64,000 nucleotides of DNA. Source: Streptosporangium subroseum. GTDB lineage: Bacteria; Actinomycetota; Actinomycetes; Streptosporangiales; Streptosporangiaceae. Position 1 is the first letter of the stretch. Every line of letters starts with the position of its first letter. The DNA lies in NCBI RefSeq assembly GCF_900188345.1, contig NZ_FZOD01000001.1:62001-126000 (forward strand), read 5' to 3'. Below the pieces are notes generated by a model that saw nothing but the letters and a program-made list of their open reading frames with translations, was not told the DNA's origin and searched no databases. The translations under genes were made by a program, and so were the position numbers. Of this stretch, positions 27,977 to 35,723 are shown one piece after another.

Positions 27977-28014
27977 TTAACACAGGTGAAACAAACGAGA
28001 CACGGGGCGGTAAC
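27977..28014 (+). promoter_or_regulatory. GlnR binding site upstream of glnA
   Basis: Four boxes lie at exact 11-bp spacing: TTAAC (27977), GAAAC (27988), GACAC (27999) and GTAAC (28010). This fits the actinobacterial GlnR pattern gTnAC-n6-GaAAC repeated twice. The site lies about 23-60 bases before the predicted transcription start, in the position expected for activation. Confidence 0.8.
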
Positions 28015-28024
28015 GGCAGAGACC

Positions 28025-28030
28025 TATATT
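28025..28030 (+). promoter_or_regulatory. -10 box of glnA
   Basis: TATATT, close to the TATAAT consensus, lies 11 bases downstream of the last GlnR box. The predicted start is near 28037. Confidence 0.6.
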
Positions 28031-28063
28031 CGGTGTCTAGCCCGTGCCCCTTGGGAGGTTCGC

Positions 28064-29488
28064 GTGTTCAACTCCGCCGAAGACGTCCTTAAGTTCATCG
28101 AGGACGAAGGAGTGCAGTTCGTTGACGTCAGGTTCACGGACCTGCCGGGAACGACGCACCACTTCACGTTCCCCACGGAGAACTTCGGTGCCGGCGTCTT
28201 CACTGAAGGTCTCATGTTCGACGGGTCGTCGATCCGTGGTTTCCAGGCCATCCACGAGTCGGACATGCTCCTGCTGCCCGACCCGTCCACGGCCGTGCTC
28301 GACCCCTTCCGGCAGCACAAGACGCTTAACATCAACTTCTTCGTGCACGACCCGCTGACGGGTGAGGCCTACAGCCGCGACCCGCGCAACGTCGCCCGCA
28401 AGGCCGAGGAGTTCCTCAAGGGCACCGGCATCGCCGACACGATCTACTTCGGCCCCGAGGCCGAGTTCTACATCTTCGACGACGTGCGGTTCGAGACCAA
28501 CGCGCACTCGAGCTACTACCACATCGACTCGATCGAAGGCGCCTGGAACAGCGGCAAGGCCCAGGAGGGCGGCAACCTCGGTTACAAGCCGCGCTTCAAG
28601 GGCGGCTACTTCCCGGTTCCGCCGATGGACCACTTCACCGACCTGCGTTCGGAGATGGTCCGCAAGCTCATCGAGGCGGGCATCGACGTCGAGATGCAGC
28701 ACCACGAGGTGGGCACGGCCGGTCAGGCCGAGATCGACTTCCGGTTCAACACGCTGCTCAAGGCAGCCGACACCCTGATGCTGTACAAGTACATCGTCAA
28801 GAGCACGGCGCAGAAGTACGGCCACACGGTCACCTTCATGCCCAAGCCGATCTTCGGTGACAACGGTTCCGGCATGCACTGCCACCAGTCGCTCTGGAAG
28901 GACGGCGCGCCGCTCTTCTACGACGAGGTCGGCTACGCGGGTCTGTCCGACACCGCCCGCTACTACATCGGCGGCCTGCTCAAGCACGCTCCGTCGCTGC
29001 TGGCGTTCACCAACCCGACGGTGAACTCCTATCACCGTCTGGTCCCCGGCTACGAGGCCCCGGTCAACCTGGTTTACTCCCAGCGCAACCGCTCGGCGTG
29101 CATCCGCATCCCGATCACGGGCTCCAACCCGAAGGCCAAGCGCATCGAGTTCCGCGTTCCGGACCCGTCGTGCAACCCGTACTTCGCCTTCGCCGCCCAG
29201 CTCATGGCCGGCATCGACGGCATCCGCAACAAGATCGAGCCGGTCGAGCCGGTCGACAAGGACCTCTACGAGCTTCCTCCCGAGGAGGCCCGCAACATCC
29301 CGCAGGTCCCGGGCTCGCTCCCGGAGGTGCTCGCCGCCCTTGAGGCCGATCACGAATACCTGCTGGAAGGCGGCGTGTTCACGCCGGACCTGATCGAGAC
29401 CTGGATCACCTACAAGCGTGAGAACGAGATCGACCCGATCCGCCTGCGCCCGCACCCGCACGAGTTCGAGCTGTACTACGACGTCTGA
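28064..29488 (+). CDS. glnA: Glutamine synthetase, type I beta (adenylylatable)
   Basis: 474 residues from GTG 28064 (GGGAGG five bases upstream). Makes glutamine from glutamate, ammonia and ATP; dodecameric and cytosolic. Motifs: [24 protein letters not shown], the metal-binding [32 protein letters not shown], the ATP loop [17 protein letters not shown], and the adenylylation site Y402 in [10 protein letters not shown]. The Tyr and the presence of glnE in the window indicate control by adenylylation; the GlnR site upstream indicates nitrogen control of transcription. Confidence 0.97.
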   Translation: MFNSAEDVLKFIEDEGVQFVDVRFTDLPGTTHHFTFPTENFGAGVFTEGLMFDGSSIRGFQAIHESDMLLLPDPSTAVLDPFRQHKTLNINFFVHDPLTGEAYSRDPRNVARKAEEFLKGTGIADTIYFGPEAEFYIFDDVRFETNAHSSYYHIDSIEGAWNSGKAQEGGNLGYKPRFKGGYFPVPPMDHFTDLRSEMVRKLIEAGIDVEMQHHEVGTAGQAEIDFRFNTLLKAADTLMLYKYIVKSTAQKYGHTVTFMPKPIFGDNGSGMHCHQSLWKDGAPLFYDEVGYAGLSDTARYYIGGLLKHAPSLLAFTNPTVNSYHRLVPGYEAPVNLVYSQRNRSACIRIPITGSNPKAKRIEFRVPDPSCNPYFAFAAQLMAGIDGIRNKIEPVEPVDKDLYELPPEEARNIPQVPGSLPEVLAALEADHEYLLEGGVFTPDLIETWITYKRENEIDPIRLRPHPHEFELYYDV

Positions 29489-29520
29489 GCCGCCAAGCCT
29501 CTGATCTGCGGAAACACACT

Positions 29521-29620
29521 GGCGGGTTGATCCGCCAGATCACGCACAGGGCACTCGGGCATCTTGCGAAAGGCCGTTGACCCGTCCCTCCTTCCGAGGG
29601 CCGGTTCGACGGCCTTTCGC
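29521..29620 (+). terminator. Two hairpins after glnA
   Basis: GGCGG-N6-CCGCC (29521-29536) lies 32 bases after the stop. A larger structure follows: GCGAAAGGCCGT (29566-29577) pairs perfectly with ACGGCCTTTCGC (29609-29620), enclosing CCCTC-N5-GAGGG (29586-29600). Neither ends in a T run on this strand. Confidence 0.6.
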
Positions 29621-29745
29621 ATGCGCTCCTCCCCCGGCGGCATGAGGCACTTCGCGGGGGCCCTCGATGCCGGTGCGCCCCCGGGTGGCACGGTTGCCCC
29701 GCCGGAGGTCGGGAGGGCCGGCGATCGCGGCCCTCCCGATCCGGA

Positions 29746-30453
29746 TCAGGCGTTGACGGCCACGTGCGGGTAGAGCGCGGTGATGTCCGCCGCCAGAGCG
29801 CCCTTCACCTGGCGGGTCCACTCGTCGGCGAGCACCTCGTGCAGACCCGCCTCGACACCGTCGATCGCCTGCCGGGCCACGTCGCCCGGGGCGGACCTGG
29901 GCGCGTCCCCCGCCCACTGCGTCGCGAGGTCGGTGTCGACCCAGCCGACGTGCAGGCCGGTGACGCCCACCCCGTGCGGGTGCAGGTCCTGCCGCAGCGC
30001 GTTGCTCATCGACCACAACGCCGCCTTGGACGCCGCGTACGCGCCGAGCATCGCATACCAGGACAGCGCCGAGTGGATGTTGAGCAGGTGGCCGCCGTTG
30101 GCGATGAGCCGGGGCGCGAGGGCCCGGGTCACGTGCAGCGGCCCGTAGAAGTTGATCTCGAACTCCCGGCGGACCTCCTCCAGATCCCCGTTGAGGTAGT
30201 CCGCCGCCAGGGTGACGCCGGCGTTGTTGATCAGGAGGTTGACGTCAGGGGCCTGCGCGACGGCGGCGGCCACCGAGGCCGGATCGGTGACCTCCAGTTG
30301 CAACGGGACGACGTCCGGGTTGGTGATCGTCTTCGGGTCGCGGGCGGTGGCGTAGACCTTGGCCGCACCACGTGCGAGCACCTCGTCGACGAGCGCCTTG
30401 CCGAGACCGCGACCGCCTCCGGTGACGAACACCACGGAGCCTTGGATCTTCAT
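29746..30453 (-). CDS. SDR family oxidoreductase
   Basis: 235 residues. Classical short-chain dehydrogenase: nucleotide motif VFVTGGGRGLGKALVDEV at 9-26, NNAGVTL (NNAG), the catalytic Ser in IHSALSWYAMLGAYAASKAAL with YAASK (YxxxK), and GWVDTDLATQW after it. The cofactor is probably NADPH, judged from Arg in the Gly-rich loop and the basic ATARDP turn. The substrate is unknown. Its promoter carries the operators of the divergent TetR regulator. Confidence 0.92.
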   Translation of the reverse strand: MKIQGSVVFVTGGGRGLGKALVDEVLARGAAKVYATARDPKTITNPDVVPLQLEVTDPASVAAAVAQAPDVNLLINNAGVTLAADYLNGDLEEVRREFEINFYGPLHVTRALAPRLIANGGHLLNIHSALSWYAMLGAYAASKAALWSMSNALRQDLHPHGVGVTGLHVGWVDTDLATQWAGDAPRSAPGDVARQAIDGVEAGLHEVLADEWTRQVKGALAADITALYPHVAVNA

Positions 30454-30502
30454 GTGAATTCCCTTGCACGGAGAAGGACGATTCGCGCGGCGGAGACCGC
30501 TG

Positions 30503-30542
30503 GAAACCGATCGGTTTCAGCCACTATAAACCGATCGGTTTC
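30503..30542. promoter_or_regulatory. Twin TetR operators and SDR promoter
   Basis: AAACCGATCGGTTT occurs twice as a perfect palindrome (30504-30517 and 30528-30541), centres 24 bp apart. On the minus strand a TTGGCA -35 and a TATAGT -10 (30528-30523) are separated by an 18-base spacer that contains the second operator. This is the geometry of a repressor blocking RNA polymerase. The TetR gene itself has TAGGCT at 30561-30566, six bases before its ATG. Confidence 0.85.
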
Positions 30543-30572
30543 CAGATGCCAACCAGGGGGTAGGCTGCGGAT

Positions 30573-31151
30573 ATGACGTCGACCGCGAAGACCTCCCCCC
30601 GCGAGCGGTTGATCCAGGCCGCGACCGAGCTGTTCTATCTGGAGGGCTTCGCCACCACCGGCGTGCAGAAGCTCTGCCAGACAGCCGGTGTGTCGAAGCG
30701 GTCGATGTACCAGCTGTTCGAGACCAAGGACGAGCTGCTGGCCGAGGTGCTGGCCCGGTCCGGCCCGGCGAACTTCGCCCTGTTCCTCGACCGGTCCACC
30801 GACGGGGCCCCACGCCGGCGGATCCTGCACGTCTTCGAGCAGATGGAGAAGCTGGTCGCGGCGGCACAGTACTTCGGCTGCCCGTTCGTCAACGCCTCGA
30901 TCGAGCTGAAGGACCCCGCCCACCCGGCGAGCGAGATCGCCCGGCAGGGCAAGCAGCAGCTCACCGACTACTTCGCCGAACAGGCGAAGCTCGGCGGCGC
31001 CGCCGACCCCGCCACGCTGGCGATCCAGCTGACCATGCTGTTCGACGGGCTGAGTGCCCGGGTGATGATGTACCCCGGCAACCTGGACGGGGTGGGCATA
31101 CGCACCGCCGTCGTCCTGCTCGACGCGAACGGGCTGCCCTCCGACGCGTGA
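30573..31151 (+). CDS. TetR/AcrR family regulator
   Basis: 192 residues. N-terminal HTH: RERLIQAATELFYLEGFATTGVQKLCQTAGVSKRSMYQLFETKDELLAEVL. The C-terminal ligand domain resembles the group with CPFVNASIELKDPAHPASEIA. It probably represses the divergent SDR gene through the two palindromes between them, with an unknown ligand. Leaderless start, ATG six bases after TAGGCT. Confidence 0.93.
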   Translation: MTSTAKTSPRERLIQAATELFYLEGFATTGVQKLCQTAGVSKRSMYQLFETKDELLAEVLARSGPANFALFLDRSTDGAPRRRILHVFEQMEKLVAAAQYFGCPFVNASIELKDPAHPASEIARQGKQQLTDYFAEQAKLGGAADPATLAIQLTMLFDGLSARVMMYPGNLDGVGIRTAVVLLDANGLPSDA

Positions 31152-31174
31152 GGCGCTCGCCGCCCACAGCCCGT

Positions 31175-31194
31175 TCTGTGACCGCCATCACAGA
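31175..31194 (+). promoter_or_regulatory. CRP-like palindrome
   Basis: TCTGTGA-N6-TCACAGA is a perfect 20-bp palindrome containing TGTGA-N6-TCACA, the CRP/FNR family consensus. It lies 71 bases before the alpha/beta hydrolase start and 23 bases after the TetR stop. Confidence 0.65.
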
Positions 31195-31265
31195 GATGGA
31201 ATCGAACTTACCCGCGGTCTCCGCATCTTGTCGGTGTTCACACCACCACCACGACCGGAGACCTC

Positions 31266-32162
31266 ATGAGCATCTCTGCCACGAACCCACTGTCGCCCGG
31301 CACCCATGTCATCGACGTGGACGGCATCACCCAGCGCTACCACGTCCACGGCACCGGACCGGTGTGCCTGGCGCACTCCGGCGGTCCCGGAGTTTCCTGG
31401 GAGTACCTCAGGATGCCGGCGGTGGAACAGCACCTGACCATGGTGTACGTGGAGCCGATCGGCACGGGCGAATCCGGCCGCCTGGAGACGCATCCCAACG
31501 GCTACACGCGAGACCGCTACGCACAGGTTCTCGACCGCTTGATCGATCACCTTGCGCTGCCGAAGGTGTATCTCCTGGGCCACTCGCACGGCGGCTTCGT
31601 GACGCAGCACTACGCCCTGCGCCACGCCGACCGTCTCGCCGGCGTCATCCTGTACGACAGCGCGCCGCTCACCGGGGCCGAGCACTTCGCCGAGGCCATG
31701 CGCAACCTGGAGGATTTCACCCGGAGGAACGCGGGCAACCCCGAGCTCCAGGAGGTCCTCGACGCCTTCCAGTCGATCCCCGCCATCTCCAACGACGAGG
31801 AGTTCACCGTCGCGGTCCGTGGGCTGCTCCCGGCCTACTTCGCCGATTACTGGGGGCGCGTGGAGGAGTTCGCGCCCATGCGGGCCTCGGTGGGGGGATC
31901 ACACATCTCGGGCCTCGACGAGAACCTCGCTCCCGACCTCATCGACGACCGGGAACTGCTGGGCTCGCTCACGATTCCGGCGCTGGTGATCGTCGGCCGT
32001 TACGACGTCATCTGCGGGGTGCGCTGGTCACGCGAGCTCAACAAACTGATTCCCGGCTCCGAGCTGCTCATCCTGGAGAACAGCGGTCACTTCGGCCACA
32101 TCGAGGAGCCCGAGAACTTCGCCCGGGCGATCGCCGGCTTCGCCACCTCCATGCCGGCATGA
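31266..32162 (+). CDS. Alpha/beta hydrolase (proline iminopeptidase-like)
   Basis: 298 residues from ATG 31266 (GGAGAC upstream). Nucleophile elbow GHSHGG, oxyanion region LAHSGGPGVSWEYL with HSGGPG, and the final His in LILENSGHFGHIEEPENF; the acid is probably the Asp in VIVGRYDVICGV. The HSGGPG and GTGES signatures are shared with proline iminopeptidases and related hydrolases, but substrate assignment from this is weak. It has no signal peptide. It has a CRP-like site upstream and a strong terminator downstream, so it is probably a single-gene unit. Confidence 0.9.
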   Translation: MSISATNPLSPGTHVIDVDGITQRYHVHGTGPVCLAHSGGPGVSWEYLRMPAVEQHLTMVYVEPIGTGESGRLETHPNGYTRDRYAQVLDRLIDHLALPKVYLLGHSHGGFVTQHYALRHADRLAGVILYDSAPLTGAEHFAEAMRNLEDFTRRNAGNPELQEVLDAFQSIPAISNDEEFTVAVRGLLPAYFADYWGRVEEFAPMRASVGGSHISGLDENLAPDLIDDRELLGSLTIPALVIVGRYDVICGVRWSRELNKLIPGSELLILENSGHFGHIEEPENFARAIAGFATSMPA

Positions 32163-32185
32163 CAGACCCGCGGGGCGGGGTCTGA

Positions 32186-32232
32186 GCCGCCGGAGCCGGA
32201 CGCGGACAGGATCCCCGTCCGGCTCCGGCGGC
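32186..32232 (+). terminator. 17-bp perfect hairpin after the hydrolase gene
   Basis: GCCGCCGGAGCCGGACG (32186-32202) pairs without mismatch with 32216-32232 around a 13-base loop. There is no T run. Confidence 0.7.
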
Positions 32233-32376
32233 GGGGCCCGCCCACGAATCCGGAACCCCGATCTGGTCAAGATCGACGACTGGGCCCGGCCGGATCAGGC
32301 GGGGTTCGCCCGGCGCGCGTCACCGACTTGTTAGGCAGACTGGCCATAACTTATGGCGACAAATCGGTGAGGTGAC

Positions 32377-33132
32377 GTGACAGAGGTTCTCCGGTACGAA
32401 GGGGCACATCCCAAGCCTCCCCAGACCGGGGAGCGACGTCACGACCCCCTCGGACGCCTCCGGCTGCCCGAATGGCTGCCCGGATGGCTGCCCGGATGGC
32501 TGCCCGGATGGCTGCCCGGACGCGACGACCTGCCCAGACGCCGGCGGCGGGCGGCGACGGCCGTGCTGCTGGGAACGTTCCTGCTCCTCAGCGGCTCGGC
32601 CTCCGCTCCGATCCTGCCCGTCACCCTGAACCGGCTCACCGCCATCGCGTACTCCATCGAGGCCGGGCAGTACCAGCCGGGCTGGCGGGGCGGCGAGATC
32701 CCCTACTCCTGGGGTGGCGGCCACGACAAGACCCCCGGCCCCTCCTTCGGCACCTGCGAGGGATACCAGGGTTCGGTCCGGCCGTGTCCGGCCACCAGGA
32801 CCCTCGGCCTCGACTGCTCCGGGCTGGCCAGATGGGTCTACCAGCTCGCCTACGGGCGGGACGTGCTGGGACCGGGCAACACCAACGATCACATCCGGCG
32901 GCTCACCAGGATCTCCGCCGCCAGGGCACAGCCGGGAGACCTCGTGTTCTACGGCAAGGTCGGCACGCGCAAGTTCTACGGCAAGGTGGGCGCGCGTAAA
33001 GTGAGGACCCACCACGTGGGCGTCTACATCGGCGATGGCAAGATGATCAATGCGCTCAGGACCGGTACCGAGATCCGGGTCGACCCCATCACGGCGGTCA
33101 AAGGTTTCGCCGGTTACTACCGTTTGCCATAG
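32377..33132 (+). CDS. NlpC/P60 family cell-wall hydrolase, membrane-anchored
   Basis: 251 residues from GTG 32377. The cytosolic N-terminus holds four WLPG repeats (33-48), then RRRRRAATAVLLGTFLLLSG forms a signal anchor, and the catalytic domain follows. Cysteine nucleophile C147 in LGLDCSGL and His213 in THHVGVYIGDGKMINA fit NlpC/P60 peptidases, which cut peptidoglycan stem peptides. The domain carries an in-frame tandem duplication of nine residues (KFYGKVGxR, 32947-33000) directly before the catalytic His. The TETGQYQPGW-like lead and IPYSWGGGHDKTPGPS are typical of actinomycete members. Confidence 0.88.
   Translation: MTEVLRYEGAHPKPPQTGERRHDPLGRLRLPEWLPGWLPGWLPGWLPGRDDLPRRRRRAATAVLLGTFLLLSGSASAPILPVTLNRLTAIAYSIEAGQYQPGWRGGEIPYSWGGGHDKTPGPSFGTCEGYQGSVRPCPATRTLGLDCSGLARWVYQLAYGRDVLGPGNTNDHIRRLTRISAARAQPGDLVFYGKVGTRKFYGKVGARKVRTHHVGVYIGDGKMINALRTGTEIRVDPITAVKGFAGYYRLP
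32473..32520 (+). repeat. 12-bp coding repeat, four exact copies
   Basis: TGGCTGCCCGGA is repeated four times without change, preceded by one degenerate copy at 32461-32472. It encodes the WLPG tetrapeptides in the N-terminus of the NlpC/P60 protein. Confidence 0.95.
32947..33000 (+). repeat. 27-bp in-frame duplication in the NlpC/P60 gene
   Basis: Two adjacent 27-bp units (32947-32973 and 32974-33000), both beginning TTCTACGGCAAGGT, encode FYGKVGTRK and FYGKVGARK. Confidence 0.85.
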
Positions 33133-33164
33133 CCGGTCTCACTCCCGTTTCCCCTAGGAGATAT

Positions 33165-34001
33165 ATGCGCCTCGGCGTGATGTTCGACCGCGACCTTCCT
33201 CCCGAGTCACTCGTCCCCTTCTGCCGCCATCTGGACGGGGCCGAGGTGGACGACGTCTGGGTGGTGGAGGATCTGGGCTGGACCGGGTCGATCTCGTCGG
33301 CGGCCACCGCGCTCGCCGTCACCGAACGGCTCCGCGTGGGCATCGGGATCGCTCCGGCGCCGCTGCGTAATCCGGCCCTGCTCGCCATGGAGTTCGGCAA
33401 CCTCGCCAGGCTGTACCCGCACCGGCTCGCCGCCGGGATCGGCCACGGCGTCCAGGACTGGATGCGTCAGGTGGGCGTGCTCGCGCCCTCGCCGCTGGCG
33501 TTGCTGGAGGAGACCGTCGTGGCGGTGCGCGCGCTGCTGCGCGGCGAGACGGTCACCGTCCAGGGCCGGGCCGTCCACCTCGACGGAGTAAGCCTGGTGC
33601 ATCCGCCCGCCACTCCGCCGCCGGTCCTCGCCGGGGTGGTACGGCCCCGCTCGCTGGAGCTGTCGGGGCGGGCGGCGCAGGGCACGATCCTGCCCGAGGG
33701 GGTCGGCGGCGCGCAGATCGAGGAGGCGCGGAAACTGATCGGTGGCGGCGATCACGAGCTGGTGGTGTTCACCCACCTGTACATCGGTGAGGACTCCGCG
33801 GCGGTCGCACGTCTGGCGGCGGGCGCGGCGGAGTTCCTGCAGATCGATCCGGGCGAGGTCGTGATGGCGGCGGGTTCTCCCGAGATCGCCGCCGACCAGG
33901 TCAGGTCGCTGTGGGAGGCCGGAGCCGACACGGTGGTGGTCCGCCCGTTCGGTCCGGACCCCCTCCCCCAGGTCGACCTGCTCCTGGCCGAACTCCGCTG
34001 A
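33165..34001 (+). CDS. LLM class flavin-dependent oxidoreductase
   Basis: 278 residues from ATG 33165 (AGGAGA upstream). Luciferase-like TIM barrel: MRLGVMFDRDLPPESL, VDDVWVVEDLGWTGSISSAATALAVTERLRVGIGIAP, then AAGIGHGVQDWMRQVG and the C-terminal VVVRPFGPDP. Family members use reduced FMN or F420; the short form and the GIGHG motif resemble F420-dependent proteins of actinomycetes, but the cofactor is not certain. The gene is downstream of the NlpC/P60 gene with no obvious link. Confidence 0.88.
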   Translation: MRLGVMFDRDLPPESLVPFCRHLDGAEVDDVWVVEDLGWTGSISSAATALAVTERLRVGIGIAPAPLRNPALLAMEFGNLARLYPHRLAAGIGHGVQDWMRQVGVLAPSPLALLEETVVAVRALLRGETVTVQGRAVHLDGVSLVHPPATPPPVLAGVVRPRSLELSGRAAQGTILPEGVGGAQIEEARKLIGGGDHELVVFTHLYIGEDSAAVARLAAGAAEFLQIDPGEVVMAAGSPEIAADQVRSLWEAGADTVVVRPFGPDPLPQVDLLLAELR

Positions 34002-34005
34002 ACCC

Positions 34006-34020
34006 GGGAGCCGCGCTCCC
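34006..34020. terminator. Short hairpin between convergent genes
   Basis: GGGAGC-CGC-GCTCCC directly after the LLM stop codon; a partial second copy (GGGAGC...GTGCTCC) follows. Confidence 0.5.
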
Positions 34021-34155
34021 GAACGGGAGCGTGTGCTCCGCGCGGGCGAACCGGGCCTCCACCGGCGCGGGCCACGAGTCGCCCGGCGCTCGCGAGAACC
34101 CCGTACTCACCGGCGGTTCCCGCCGACCCGGCGCGTTCGGCCGCGGAAGCGACGG

Positions 34156-35379
34156 CTAGGAGCTCCGGCCTCGGACGCCGGTCAGCCGGCGCAGGACGTC
34201 CCACCAGAACGAGGCGCCGAACAACAGCGCGACCATGGTGAGCAGGTAGCCGGGCCAGTGCCCGGGAGTGATCAGCCGGTCCCACCAGGCTCCGCCGTTC
34301 CAGTGGAAGGAAGGCTCGTCGGAGTCCTCGGGCGGCATCGTGACGCTCACGAGGGCGTGGTCGAAGATCTTGACCAGCGCCGGGGAGCTGAGGGACTCGG
34401 TGACGCACCCGTACGGCTCGGCGACACCGGCCTCGGAGCCCGCGCATTTGTCCCTCAGTGCGGCGTATCCGTCCCCGCCGCCCCCCGCGATGGCGGTCAC
34501 CCCGGTGCGGTAGGCGTTGTCGCGCAGCAGGGTCTTGCCGTACTCCAGCGCGTCCATGCTGAACAGCAGCGTCAGCACCACTCCCAGCGCGAACACCACC
34601 AGCTTGACGTAGCGGCCGTAGAGCATGGACAGCCGCTGCATCTCCCCGTCGAACCAGTTCTCGACGCCCTTGCGGAACTTCCCCATGTCCCGCTGAGCGC
34701 CCTCCCACACGCCTCTGAGGTGGCCCGCCAGGGGGCTGTTGATGGCCTCCAGCTTGGCGAGCAGACCCTCGATCCCGTTCTCCTCCGCGGAGGCCAGTTC
34801 CATCACCGCGCCGGAGAACCGCTCGGGCGGGATGTTGGCGATGCTGGTGCGAGCGCCCTTGGGATGGTCGATCTCCTGGAGACGTTCGTACAGCCGCGCG
34901 GTCATGTCGATCGGCGCGATCCCCTCAGCGGGCTTCCCGGCGGCGGACTCGGCGACGGGCTCTCCGGCGGCTTCCCCCGCGGCGAGCCCCTCGGTGCCCC
35001 CCTCGTCGGCGAGCCCTTCGGCGGTGTCCGCGGTGGAGCCGTCCGTGGCGAGCTCTTCGGCGGCCGGGACCGCCACGGGGTCGACCCGCATCGGCTCGAC
35101 CACCGAGGGCGCCGGGTCGGGGCTGTGCACCGGACGCGGGTCGTCCTTGGAGAAGGGCAGCTTCGCGAAGATGTCAGCGATCTTCGACGGGATCCACGAC
35201 CTTCCCTCTTCGGGACCTCCGTCCAGTGTGTCCCTGAGGTAGGCCCAGAGAAACTTGCTGCGGATCCCGAGCAGCCGGACGAAGGCCTCGTTGACCCCGC
35301 TCACCAGCAGGGACAGGAGCAGGAAGGCCAGAATCAGGCCTATGGCCAAATCAACGTAAATAGATATCAATCGGATCAC
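34156..35379 (-). CDS. Multi-pass membrane protein of unknown function
   Basis: 407 residues. The N-terminus is hydrophobic with LAIGLILAFLLLSLLVSGVNEAFVRLLG; a Glu/Ala/Gly-rich linker (about 85-160) with GEAAGEPVAESAAGKP repeats follows; then a predicted coiled region, a helix at KLVVFALGVVLTLLFSMDALEYG, a loop with two Cys (DKCAGSE and YGCVTE), and a last helix ending LFGASFWWDVLRRLTGVRG. That last segment is shared by a widespread family of bacterial membrane proteins with no assigned role. It is isolated between LLM and glnE. Confidence 0.78.
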   Translation of the reverse strand: MIRLISIYVDLAIGLILAFLLLSLLVSGVNEAFVRLLGIRSKFLWAYLRDTLDGGPEEGRSWIPSKIADIFAKLPFSKDDPRPVHSPDPAPSVVEPMRVDPVAVPAAEELATDGSTADTAEGLADEGGTEGLAAGEAAGEPVAESAAGKPAEGIAPIDMTARLYERLQEIDHPKGARTSIANIPPERFSGAVMELASAEENGIEGLLAKLEAINSPLAGHLRGVWEGAQRDMGKFRKGVENWFDGEMQRLSMLYGRYVKLVVFALGVVLTLLFSMDALEYGKTLLRDNAYRTGVTAIAGGGGDGYAALRDKCAGSEAGVAEPYGCVTESLSSPALVKIFDHALVSVTMPPEDSDEPSFHWNGGAWWDRLITPGHWPGYLLTMVALLFGASFWWDVLRRLTGVRGRSS

Positions 35380-35520
35380 CCGGACCGTTGATACACGCCT
35401 GTCCCAGGCGGCGCAACGCGATCACGTAAAACAGGTCGGTTTCGTAACCGGCCTGCGGCCCCGCCCCCACGATCCGGCGAACGGATCCGCGATCGCCCGA
35501 ACGGACCCGCCTCCCAAAGT

Positions 35521-35723
35521 CCGGAACGGCTTTTCGCAGAGGCGGGTCCGAGATCGCCCCGAAACCCGGACGGGCCTTCGCGGAGGCGGATCCGAGACCG
35601 TTCCGAAGCGCAGAACGACTTTCACAGCAGCGGGTCTGAAGCCGTCCCCGAAGCACAGAACGGCTTTTGCAGAGGCGGGTCCGAGATCGCCTCTGGAGCC
35701 CGGACCTGCCTTCGGGGAACGGG
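35521..35723 (-). repeat. 45-bp imperfect tandem repeat beside glnE
   Basis: Four 45-bp units start at 35521, 35566, 35611 and 35656, with a partial fifth from 35701 that ends at the glnE stop codon. The core is a GGAACGGCTTTTCGCAGAGG-like half followed by a CGGGTCCGAGATCG-like half. Units 1 and 4 are the closest pair. Two 20-bp GAACGG repeats precede the array at 35479-35518. Confidence 0.85.
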
